From Loktanella sp. (lineage in GTDB: Bacteria > Pseudomonadota > Alphaproteobacteria > Rhodobacterales > Rhodobacteraceae): a DNA stretch of 64,000 bases. The DNA lies in NCBI GenBank assembly GCA_017390475.1, contig JAFPBO010000022.1:62001-126000 (forward strand), read 5' to 3'. Of this stretch, positions 46,511 to 53,699 are shown in pieces. Both the position numbers and the translations under genes were made by a program. Under the pieces are notes generated by a model. The model had not been told where the DNA came from, searched no databases, and worked only from the letters and a program-made list of their open reading frames with translations. Position 1 is the first letter of the stretch, and every line of letters starts with the position of its first letter.

Positions 46511-46542
46511 GGAACCAAACGCCGTGGGTCGCGTTAGGTTCC
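46511..46542. promoter_or_regulatory. Overlapping divergent EcfG-type promoters between phyR and nepR
   Basis: Plus strand: GGAAC 46511-46515, 16 bases, CGTT 46532-46535, facing phyR. Minus strand: GGAAC 46542-46538, 16 bases, CGTT 46521-46518, facing nepR. The two promoters share 18 bases and form a near-perfect palindrome (arms GGAACCAAACG and CGTTAGGTTCC, one mismatch). One polymerase on either strand would block the other. Confidence 0.85.
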
Positions 46543-46636
46543 CGTTCTGCGAAGATTTTCTATGACCTTTCGCAGCTGACAAACAATGTAACGGTGGAGA
46601 AGAAACAGCGTGAAGCAAGCCGTATTGGGAGAAGAA

Positions 46637-47431
46637 ATGTCGATGTCTTTACAGGTCGCTAAGGAATTGCCTTTCCTGCGTCGCTACGCACGCGCGCTGA
46701 CCGGATCACAACAAAGCGGTGACCGCTATGCCGCCGCCACATTAGAAGCCATTTTAGAAGATCGCGCCTTGCTTGACATGGGCATGTCGCCGAAGCTGGC
46801 GCTGTTTAAGGCATTCCATTCCGTCTGGGAAACCACTGGCGCGCCGGTCGGCACAGGCCCGGTTGATGGGATCGAAGGACGTGCGCAGAAACTGCTGGCC
46901 GGTCTGACGCCGAACACGCGCGAAACATTGTTGCTGCGCGCGCTAGAAGAGTTTTCCTATGCCGATATCGCCCAGATCATCGCCGTCAGCGAAGACGAGG
47001 CGTGCGAATTGCTGGCAATCGCCTACCGCGAAATGTCGAAATCGGTTCAGGGCCGGATCCAGATCATCGAAGACGAACCGCTGATCGCGCTCGATATCAA
47101 GAGTATCGTTACCGAGATGGGCCATGACGTGACGGGCATTGCGCGCACCCATACAGAGGCTGTCGCACTGGGCAGCCGTGAACGCCCTGATCTGATTTTG
47201 GCTGATATCCATCTTGCCGACAACTCATCGGGTGTGGATGCCGTGGTGGAATTGCTGCGTGAATATCCCGATACGCCGGTGATTTTCATCACCGCTTATC
47301 CAGAACGTCTGTTGACCGGTGAAAAGCCTGAGCCCGCGTTCCTCATCCCCAAACCCTTTGACGAAGAACAGGTGCGCTCTGCTGTGTCGCAAGCGATGTT
47401 CTTTGCCTCTACACAGACGTTGAACGCCTGA
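46637..47431 (+). CDS. phyR: PhyR, general stress response regulator (sigma-like plus receiver domain)
   Basis: About 264 residues from the ATG at 46637 (GGGAG 6 bases upstream); GTG at 46610 is an alternative. The N-terminal half is the ECF-sigma-like mimic (LPFLRRYARALTGSQQSGDRY; ALEEFSYADIAQIIAVSEDEAC as the region 4-like helix-turn-helix). The C-terminal receiver starts at IQIIEDEPLIALDIK, with the phosphorylated Asp in LILADIHLAD and the Lys in LIPKPFDEEQV. Phosphorylated PhyR sequesters NepR. It diverges from nepR and has its own terminator. Confidence 0.93.
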   Translation: MSMSLQVAKELPFLRRYARALTGSQQSGDRYAAATLEAILEDRALLDMGMSPKLALFKAFHSVWETTGAPVGTGPVDGIEGRAQKLLAGLTPNTRETLLLRALEEFSYADIAQIIAVSEDEACELLAIAYREMSKSVQGRIQIIEDEPLIALDIKSIVTEMGHDVTGIARTHTEAVALGSRERPDLILADIHLADNSSGVDAVVELLREYPDTPVIFITAYPERLLTGEKPEPAFLIPKPFDEEQVRSAVSQAMFFASTQTLNA

Positions 47432-47458
47432 TCTGTAAACGTCTGAAGTAACCTGAAA

Positions 47459-47486
47459 AACCCGCGCACTGCGCGGGTTTTTGTTT
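47459..47486 (+). terminator. Intrinsic terminator after phyR
   Basis: Arms AACCCGCGC and GCGCGGGTT with a 3-base loop, followed by TTTTGTTTT, 28 bases after the phyR stop. It separates phyR from the next stress promoter 17 bases later. Confidence 0.9.
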
Positions 47487-47502
47487 TGGCTCGATCTGTC
47501 CC

Positions 47503-47527
47503 GGAACCTTTGCCGGGTTTGACCGTT
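47503..47527 (+). promoter_or_regulatory. EcfG-type promoter for the DUF1328/DUF2383 pair
   Basis: GGAAC (47503-47507), 16 bases, CGTT (47524-47527). It is 47 bases before the DUF1328 start and directly follows the phyR terminator. Confidence 0.78.
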
Positions 47528-47574
47528 CTTTTAGCAATGGTTGCTTAGCAACGTTCTATTCGAAAGGAAAAAAT

Positions 47575-47748
47575 ATGCTTGGATGGGCTTTAACATTTCT
47601 GATCGTGGCACTGGTCGCGGCAGCACTTGGTTTCTCTGGTATCGCCGGTGCGGCCTCGTCGATCGCACAGATCCTGTTCGTCATCTTCCTGGTGCTGTTC
47701 GTCGTGGCGATGATCGCTCGCGCCGTCCGCGGTCAGCCCCCGGTCTGA
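47575..47748 (+). CDS. DUF1328 small membrane protein
   Basis: 57 residues, two hydrophobic segments ([20 protein letters not shown] and [19 protein letters not shown]) joined by SGIAGAASS, and a basic tail. This is the DUF1328/YtjA pattern, a widespread small membrane protein family often induced by stress. AAAGGAAAAA lies before the ATG. The gene is followed 25 bases later by the DUF2383 gene. Confidence 0.85.
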   Translation: MLGWALTFLIVALVAAALGFSGIAGAASSIAQILFVIFLVLFVVAMIARAVRGQPPV

Positions 47749-47773
47749 TCACCCTCATTGAAGGAGCATCCCG

Positions 47774-48271
47774 ATGCATCCCACCGACTACAAAAACCTG
47801 AACCCGCAACTGGCCGCTGACAGCGCGCTGCAGCCTGATGATCCAAAGCCGCAGCCAGATGATGAACGGCTGGACCTGATCGCCAAGGTGCATACCGGCG
47901 TGCTGGACACGATCAGCGGATTTGACACGCTGGTTGAAAAGGCCGAACCGTCCTTCAAGCCCGCAGCACAAGCATTTCTGACGATGCATAGTCGGCATGA
48001 AGGTGTGCTGGCGGCCTATCTGGCGCAGGCGGGGCGTGTCCCGGATGAAGACGGATCGTTCTTTGGTACCATCAACCGCGCCGTCATTACGGCGCGGTCG
48101 TGGTTCGACGATATTGACAGCGAAGTCATGGACCGCGTGGCAGAAGGCGAAGAGCAGTTGCTGGAAACCTATGCCGAGGCACGCAATACCGGGCAGACCA
48201 TCGAAGCCAATGCGATGCTGACCGAGCAGATGACAGAAATCACAGCGCTATTGGTCGAACACGGCACCTGA
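47774..48271 (+). CDS. DUF2383 (PA2169-like) four-helix protein
   Basis: 165 residues, all helical. KVHTGVLDTISGFDTLVEKAEPSFK and the C-terminal DRVAEGEEQLLETYAEA are typical of the PA2169/DUF2383 family, which has a ferritin-like helical bundle with conserved acidic/His positions and no known activity. AAGGAG precedes the ATG. Shares the stress promoter with the DUF1328 gene. Stops exactly where the convergent kinase gene ends. Confidence 0.75.
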   Translation: MHPTDYKNLNPQLAADSALQPDDPKPQPDDERLDLIAKVHTGVLDTISGFDTLVEKAEPSFKPAAQAFLTMHSRHEGVLAAYLAQAGRVPDEDGSFFGTINRAVITARSWFDDIDSEVMDRVAEGEEQLLETYAEARNTGQTIEANAMLTEQMTEITALLVEHGT

Positions 48272-49729
48272 TCATGCAGGCCGGGCCTGTCGCGGGCCCG
48301 GCTGTTTTGGATGGGATTGCGGCGCATCCGTCGCCAGCATCGCCGCAACCGGACATTCTAGTGTCCAGATCACGCCGGACGTTTCAAACCTGATCTTTGT
48401 TGTGGCACCCAGCGCCATCGCCAACATATCCTCCAACACGACAGTGCCGAAACCGGTATCGTCCGGCGCGATCACTTGTGGTCCGCCACTTTCCCGCCAT
48501 GTCAGGGTAAAGAGATCGCCCGTGATCTGCCAGTTGACGTCGATCTGCCCGGTAGTATTGGACAGCGCCCCATACTTCCCGGCGTTGGTAGCAAGTTCAT
48601 AAACCGCCATGCCCAGACTTTGCGCCACGTCCGATGATACCCGCATCGGCGGGCCAGCGACACGCAGGCGGCTGCCGGTGAGGCTGGCGAAATAGGTCAG
48701 CTGCGTCTGGATCAGCGCCGCCAGTTCGGGGCTGTCGTCGGGGGAATTGACCAGTAGATCCTGACAGCTGGCCAAGGCCCGCAGTCTTGCGCCGAAATCC
48801 CGCACGAACTGATCCACATCATAGGGTCGCATCTGCCGAAGGATGGATTGCACCACCGCCAGCAGGTTCTTGGACCGGTGATTGACCTCGCGCATCACAA
48901 AGGCCAACTGCTCTTCGCTGCGTTTTCGGTCCGAAATATCTAGTCCGGACGGTACCAGCAGTTCGACATTCCCGTCATCATCCAGCACAGGCGACAACAT
49001 GAAATCAATCGGCATCAGCGCGCCGTCTACCATCCGTATCACGGTGTCGTATCGCTGTTCCTCGCCAGTCGCAGCCAGCGTAATCGCGGCCTGCAATTCA
49101 GCCATGATGACCGGGTCATGCGACCACCAGAAGCAATCCCAGAACTTCTTGCCGATCACATCGGCCCGGCTTAGACCGCCAGCGGCCAAGGCAGGTTTAT
49201 TGGCTTCAATCAGGGTGCCATCGGGCTGCATGACGCCGATCAGCGCAACGGTATTGTCCAGAATCTGACGCAGCCTTGTTTCGCTGGCGCGCAGGCTTTT
49301 TTCCGCGATTACGCGTTCAGTAATATCAATGAAAATGCCGGTCACCCCGGCATAGCAGCCTGCCGCATCCGACACCGCGGCAAACGATCCGCTGACATGA
49401 AACACGCTGTTGTCGTCACGACAAAAGGCCAGTTCGGTCGCGATATGCGGCGTGCCCGATTCCAAAGCCACCATCGCAGTAGCAAAGCTATCGGCGCTGG
49501 CCGGGGCGATCAGATCGGATAGCGGCTGTGGCACAACTATCGCAGCTTCCGCACCGCGCAAAGCCTGCCAGCGCGGATTGGCAAAGCGGATGACACCTTC
49601 TGCATCCACCTCGATGATGGCGGCGGGGGATATATTGACCAACCGGTGCAACAGCGCAAATTGCATGTCACCTTGCTGATCGTTTGCTAGCAAAGTGGAA
49701 CCCGCAGCCGAGGGCTTATCAGGAAGCAT
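48272..49729 (-). CDS. PAS-domain sensor histidine kinase, HWE family
   Basis: About 485 residues from the ATG at 49729 (GAGG 8 bases upstream; GTG at 49747 is possible). There are no membrane helices, so it is cytoplasmic. Two PAS modules (VNISPAAIIEVDAEGVIRFANP; LDNTVALIGVMQPDGTLIEAN) precede the acceptor EVNHRSKNLLAVVQSIL. The ATPase carries AVYELATNAGKYGAL and the HWE-type LTWRESGGP. HWE/HisKA_2 kinases commonly feed PhyR, so with the nepR-linked kinase this is a second candidate input. No EcfG-type site lies upstream. Confidence 0.85.
   Translation of the reverse strand: MLPDKPSAAGSTLLANDQQGDMQFALLHRLVNISPAAIIEVDAEGVIRFANPRWQALRGAEAAIVVPQPLSDLIAPASADSFATAMVALESGTPHIATELAFCRDDNSVFHVSGSFAAVSDAAGCYAGVTGIFIDITERVIAEKSLRASETRLRQILDNTVALIGVMQPDGTLIEANKPALAAGGLSRADVIGKKFWDCFWWSHDPVIMAELQAAITLAATGEEQRYDTVIRMVDGALMPIDFMLSPVLDDDGNVELLVPSGLDISDRKRSEEQLAFVMREVNHRSKNLLAVVQSILRQMRPYDVDQFVRDFGARLRALASCQDLLVNSPDDSPELAALIQTQLTYFASLTGSRLRVAGPPMRVSSDVAQSLGMAVYELATNAGKYGALSNTTGQIDVNWQITGDLFTLTWRESGGPQVIAPDDTGFGTVVLEDMLAMALGATTKIRFETSGVIWTLECPVAAMLATDAPQSHPKQPGPRQARPA
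48280..48308 (+). terminator. Terminator of the DUF1328/DUF2383 transcript, inside the kinase 3' end
   Basis: Arms GCCGGGCC and GGCCCGGC (8 bp) with a 7-base loop, followed by TGTTTT, 9 bases after the DUF2383 stop. It overlaps the last codons of the convergent kinase gene. Confidence 0.65.
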
Positions 49730-49896
49730 GGATAAATCCTCAAGCACAGAAGTGACGTCGCGCCATGATTGTTTCCGGCGAGGAAAAGTTCAACCAGTAT
49801 TGTTGTGCTAAACGCCATGACGTTGCTGCCAAGTTGTTGTTTTATTGACATCGGTATGGCGGAAAATCGCCATAGCAGGTTTAGACCCGGCAGCCG

Positions 49897-49921
49897 GGAA
49901 CTTTTCAACGTTGGCGGCGTT
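49897..49921 (+). promoter_or_regulatory. EcfG-type promoter for the AI-2E family transporter gene
   Basis: GGAAC (49897-49901), 16 bases, CGTT (49918-49921), 36 bases before the TTG start at 49957. It is the only clear element in the 227-base gap between the divergent kinase and transporter genes. Confidence 0.75.
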
Positions 49922-49956
49922 TCAATAGGCTAGCTGAAATCCAACTGGAGAATATT

Positions 49957-51102
49957 TTGTCCGATCGCCCGCCCGCCGACAGCAGGCCCCGGCGCACCGA
50001 ACCCGGTGCGCCCATGGTCCCTTCCGGCAATTTCCTGATTGCACCTGCTTTGACGGGGATTTTGGTTATCCTGAGCCTTGGCGCGGTACATTATGCCAAG
50101 CAGTTCTTGCTGCCTGTCGTGCTGGCGCTTCTGTTGTTCTTCGTCTTCATGCCGCTACAGCGCCGTCTGCAGCGTCTTGGGGTCAATGGCCATCTTGTGG
50201 CCTTGCTGCTCGTCTCTGGCCTGCTGGTCGGGATCGGGGCGATCTTTTTCCTGCTCAGCGGCCCGGTGGTCGAGGTCGCGGAAAACCTGCCCACGATCAT
50301 GAGCGATATCGCCCTGCGGCTCGAAGGGGCGCGCGATGCCATGCTCGCCGCAGGCGAAAGCCTGCGTAGCACCGCCACCACAGAAATTCCTGATCTGCGC
50401 ATCGCGGCCCAATCAGAAGACGAAGACAGCGGTGACCTGCTGGAAGGCGACATGTTGCTCAGCACGGCTGGCAGCGTGCTGATCTATCTGTCAGAGGCAC
50501 CGGCAGTTGTGGCGCAATTGTTTTTTGCCGTGATCCTGCTATTCTTTCTGCTGTCTTCCAGCGACGTGATCTATCTGAAAGTGATCCAGAGCTTTGACGG
50601 ATTCGGCGACAAACGCACCGCGCTGGCTGCCCTTCACGAGGTCGAACAAAAGCTCGGCGGCTATCTGGGCACCGTCACCTTGATCAATACGGGGCTTGGG
50701 GTCTGTATCGGTCTGGCCATGTGGGGGCTGGGCATGCCAGTGCCGCTGTTGTTTGCGGTCCTGGCCTTTGTACTGAATTTCATTCCCTTCATCGGCGCGG
50801 TCATGGGAGTTGTCCTGTCCGGTGCGGTGGCGCTGCTGTGGTTTGACACGGTGTTTCAGGTAGCCATGGTGGCGGGGGTCTATCTGTTGCTGACCGCGCT
50901 GGAAGGTCAGCTAGTCACACCAGCCATGCTGGCGCGCAGGCTGCAGATGAATACCGCGCTGGTGGTGCTGTGTATCGCATTCTGGGCCTGGATGTGGTCG
51001 TTCATGGGAATGGTGATCGCTGTGCCGATGTTGGTCGCATTCCGGGTCATGGCTGAACAGATCCCCAGCTGGCGCAAATTTGCAAATCTGCTCTCGGCCT
51101 GA
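49957..51102 (+). CDS. AI-2E family transporter (PerM-like)
   Basis: 381 residues, about eight helices. Family marks are FFVFMPLQRRLQRLGVNG near residue 70 and FVLNFIPFIGAVMGVVLSG near 270. TTG at 49957 has CTGGAG 7 bases upstream and is the best start. A hydrophilic insert rich in acidic residues (SEDEDSGDLLEGD) lies in the central loop. Substrate unknown. The promoter upstream suggests that it is stress-induced, unlike the paralogue at 33.3 kb, which has no such site. Confidence 0.82.
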   Translation: MSDRPPADSRPRRTEPGAPMVPSGNFLIAPALTGILVILSLGAVHYAKQFLLPVVLALLLFFVFMPLQRRLQRLGVNGHLVALLLVSGLLVGIGAIFFLLSGPVVEVAENLPTIMSDIALRLEGARDAMLAAGESLRSTATTEIPDLRIAAQSEDEDSGDLLEGDMLLSTAGSVLIYLSEAPAVVAQLFFAVILLFFLLSSSDVIYLKVIQSFDGFGDKRTALAALHEVEQKLGGYLGTVTLINTGLGVCIGLAMWGLGMPVPLLFAVLAFVLNFIPFIGAVMGVVLSGAVALLWFDTVFQVAMVAGVYLLLTALEGQLVTPAMLARRLQMNTALVVLCIAFWAWMWSFMGMVIAVPMLVAFRVMAEQIPSWRKFANLLSA

Positions 51103-51132
51103 CAGAAAATCGCGGCAGTAGTCATTTTTGCG

Positions 51133-51157
51133 GGAACAATCTTTGGTGGTTCGCGTT
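51133..51157 (+). promoter_or_regulatory. EcfG-type promoter for the PQQ dehydrogenase gene
   Basis: GGAAC (51133-51137), 16 bases, CGTT (51154-51157), 75 bases before the start. A second GGAAC at 51166 has CGCT at the right distance and is not counted. Confidence 0.72.
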
Positions 51158-51232
51158 GGACAGTTGGAACCTTGTATTTCGCGCTACGCTTTGGTGTAGC
51201 GCAAAACCGGTCCACGGCTACAGGAGATGCGC

Positions 51233-53683
51233 ATGATCCGCCAAACCACCCCCGTCGTCATCGTACAACGGGCCCATATGAACTTGTTTGCCAAGATTAT
51301 TATCTGGGGACTAGCGGCCTCGCAACTGGGGCTGGGTATGAACCTGATCTGGCTTGGCGGACAGATCGCATGGACTGGTGGTGGCCTGTATTATCTGGTC
51401 GCCGGTTTGATCATTGTCTTGGGCGCTGTGGGGCTGGCGCTTGATTGGTTGCGGACGGGGCTTGCCGCCAGTGCCCTGTTGCTGGTGGTCACGCTGGTCT
51501 GGTCGCTCATCGAGATTGCCGGCAATGGCTGGCTAGTGTCCTGGCCGTTTGATCTGGCCGGGCGGATCGCAGTGCCGGGGCTGCTGTTCGCTGTCCTGCT
51601 GCTCACTATTCTTTTCGGCACCCGGCAGGCTGCGGCACCGGGCTGGTTCCGGCCCGTGGGCGGGGTCGGTGTCATTGCCGCGATGGCACTTGCCGCAGCG
51701 CTGGTCGGCTGGGCCTGGGAACGCGAAACGTCCCCGGCAGAGACTGACGTGATCGCCGATATCTTTCCGGGCCACAATTCGGAACAGGAATGGACGGCGT
51801 TCGGCGGGTCACCGCTGGGCGCGGCTTATTCCCCCGCCACACAGATCAACCGCGCCAATATCGGCACCATTGAAGAAGTTTGGCGTATGCAGACCGGTGA
51901 TCTGCCGCCCAATGACCGGGTGTCCTATTCTGCGCAGAACACGCCGATCTATGTTGAAAACCGGCTGTTTACCTGTACCCCGTCCAACCGGGTGATGGCG
52001 CTTGATCCAGCAAGTGGCGAAACGCTTTGGAGCTTTGATCCAGAGGTTGATCCCGGTGTCATGGAATCCCTGTTTTCGACCGCTTGCCGAGCCGTGGCGC
52101 ATCACCGACAGGACGGAGCAGCTGGCAGCTGTGCCGCGCAGATCTTTGTCACTACGGTCGACAGTCGTCTGATCGCGCTGGATGCAGAAACCGGTGCCAT
52201 TTGTCCCGGCTTTGGCAATCAGGGCAGTGTCAATCTGGCGGCCGGACTGGGGATGCAGGAAACCGGTCTGGCCTCTTCGACCTCTGGTCCGGCGGTGATC
52301 GGCGATCTGATCGTGATCGGACAACAAGTCAGCGACAATCAGCGCCGCGATGCGCCATCGGGCGTGGTACGCGCCTATGAGGCCACCACCGGCGATCTGG
52401 TCTGGGCCTGGGACGCCTTGCGTCAAGGGTTTGCCAGCACCCCGCTGGCAGAGGACGAAATTTATCCCCGCGGCACGCCCAATGTGTGGAACATCATCTC
52501 GGGTGATCCGGACGCCGGGCTGATCTATGTCGGCACTGGCAATTCCGCCAATGATCACTGGGGCGGCACCAGAACCGAGGAAGAGGACCGTTTCACAGCC
52601 GCTATCGTCGCGATTGATGCTGCAACAGGTGAAACCGTCTGGGATTTTGCAACTGTGATCCACGATCTGTGGGACTATGATCTGGGGGCGCAACCGGCCC
52701 TGATGGACCTGACGATTGACGGTGAAACCCAGCGAGTTGTCGTGCAGGGCACCAAGCAAGGATCGATCCACGTACTGGACGCCGCCACCGGCGAACACCT
52801 GCAGCCTGTGGCGATGCAGCCAGCGCCGCAGGGTGCCTTGCCCGGCGACTGGACCGCCGCAGCGCAGCCGCTGGCCAATGCTTATCCAAATTTCGCAGGT
52901 TACATCGGGCCAGAGCCGGAAGTGCTGAACCACACCCAGACCTGGGGTGTCGCGATGGTGGATGCAGCCATCTGCCGCCGCGATTTCCTGCGCATAGATT
53001 ATCAGGGCATCTATACGCCACCATCGGAAAATCCGCATGGGATGTTGTTGCATCCTGGCACCGTCGGCGGAATCAACTGGGGCGGCGTCGGTCTTGACCT
53101 CGGACGGCAGATCCTGATCACTAATCATTCACGGCTGCCCAATGTCGTCACCATGCATCCGCGTGACGAAGTCGATGACCTGCCTGTCGGTATGGGCGGC
53201 GCGCGGCCGGATCAGGAAATCGCGCCACATTGGCTGTCGCCATGGGGTGTGACGCGGCCGATGTGGCTGTCGGCACTGGGCGCGCCCTGCATTGCGCCGC
53301 CTTGGGGTTTTGTCGCGGCCACTGATCTGGCCAGCGGTGCGCTGCTGTGGTCGCAGCCTCTGGGTACCGGTTTTGATGCTGGACCGCTTGGGCTGCCGAC
53401 TTTTCTGCGGATTCCGCTGGGCACGGTCAATCTGGGCGGGCCATTGGTGACTGGTAGCGGCGTTACCTTTATCGCCGCGGCACAGGACAATTACCTGCGC
53501 GGCTATGAAACCGAAACCGGGCGGTTGATCTGGTCTGCAAGACTGCCCGCAGGCGGCCAGGCATCACCGATGACCTATGTCCATGACGGGCGGCAATATG
53601 TAGTGATCGTCGCCGCAGGCCATGCCCAGCTAGAGACTGAAATCGGTGACTACGTGATCGCCTATTCCCACCCGGTTGACTGA
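51233..53683 (+). CDS. Membrane-bound PQQ-dependent dehydrogenase, glucose/quinate/shikimate family
   Basis: About 816 residues. The N-terminal 145 residues have about five helices that anchor it and bind ubiquinone; the rest is the periplasmic beta-propeller. WTAFGGSPLGAAYSPATQINRANI starts the propeller, and FDLAWPFDL-like helices precede it. The WDFATVIHDLWDYDLGAQPAL segment is typical of the glucose dehydrogenase branch. It oxidises a sugar or polyol to a lactone or keto product and feeds electrons to quinone. The start at 51233 has AGGAG 6 bases upstream. No PQQ synthesis genes are in the window. Confidence 0.88.
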   Translation: MIRQTTPVVIVQRAHMNLFAKIIIWGLAASQLGLGMNLIWLGGQIAWTGGGLYYLVAGLIIVLGAVGLALDWLRTGLAASALLLVVTLVWSLIEIAGNGWLVSWPFDLAGRIAVPGLLFAVLLLTILFGTRQAAAPGWFRPVGGVGVIAAMALAAALVGWAWERETSPAETDVIADIFPGHNSEQEWTAFGGSPLGAAYSPATQINRANIGTIEEVWRMQTGDLPPNDRVSYSAQNTPIYVENRLFTCTPSNRVMALDPASGETLWSFDPEVDPGVMESLFSTACRAVAHHRQDGAAGSCAAQIFVTTVDSRLIALDAETGAICPGFGNQGSVNLAAGLGMQETGLASSTSGPAVIGDLIVIGQQVSDNQRRDAPSGVVRAYEATTGDLVWAWDALRQGFASTPLAEDEIYPRGTPNVWNIISGDPDAGLIYVGTGNSANDHWGGTRTEEEDRFTAAIVAIDAATGETVWDFATVIHDLWDYDLGAQPALMDLTIDGETQRVVVQGTKQGSIHVLDAATGEHLQPVAMQPAPQGALPGDWTAAAQPLANAYPNFAGYIGPEPEVLNHTQTWGVAMVDAAICRRDFLRIDYQGIYTPPSENPHGMLLHPGTVGGINWGGVGLDLGRQILITNHSRLPNVVTMHPRDEVDDLPVGMGGARPDQEIAPHWLSPWGVTRPMWLSALGAPCIAPPWGFVAATDLASGALLWSQPLGTGFDAGPLGLPTFLRIPLGTVNLGGPLVTGSGVTFIAAAQDNYLRGYETETGRLIWSARLPAGGQASPMTYVHDGRQYVVIVAAGHAQLETEIGDYVIAYSHPVD

Positions 53684-53699
53684 ATCCAGCCGCCCGCTG

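Noticed and set aside
48272-49850. EcfG-type promoter for the PAS-HWE kinase gene
   Set aside because: No GGAAC with CGTT at 16-17 bases exists on the minus strand upstream; only partial matches (TGAAC, GGAAAC) are present.
51166-51190. Second GGAAC upstream of the PQQ dehydrogenase gene as another EcfG-type promoter
   Set aside because: The element at the right distance is CGCT, not CGTT; the nearby match at 51133-51157 is exact.
51809-53128. 439-codon open frame antisense to the PQQ dehydrogenase gene
   Set aside because: Shadow of a long high-GC gene; no family features and the forward frame has clear propeller motifs.
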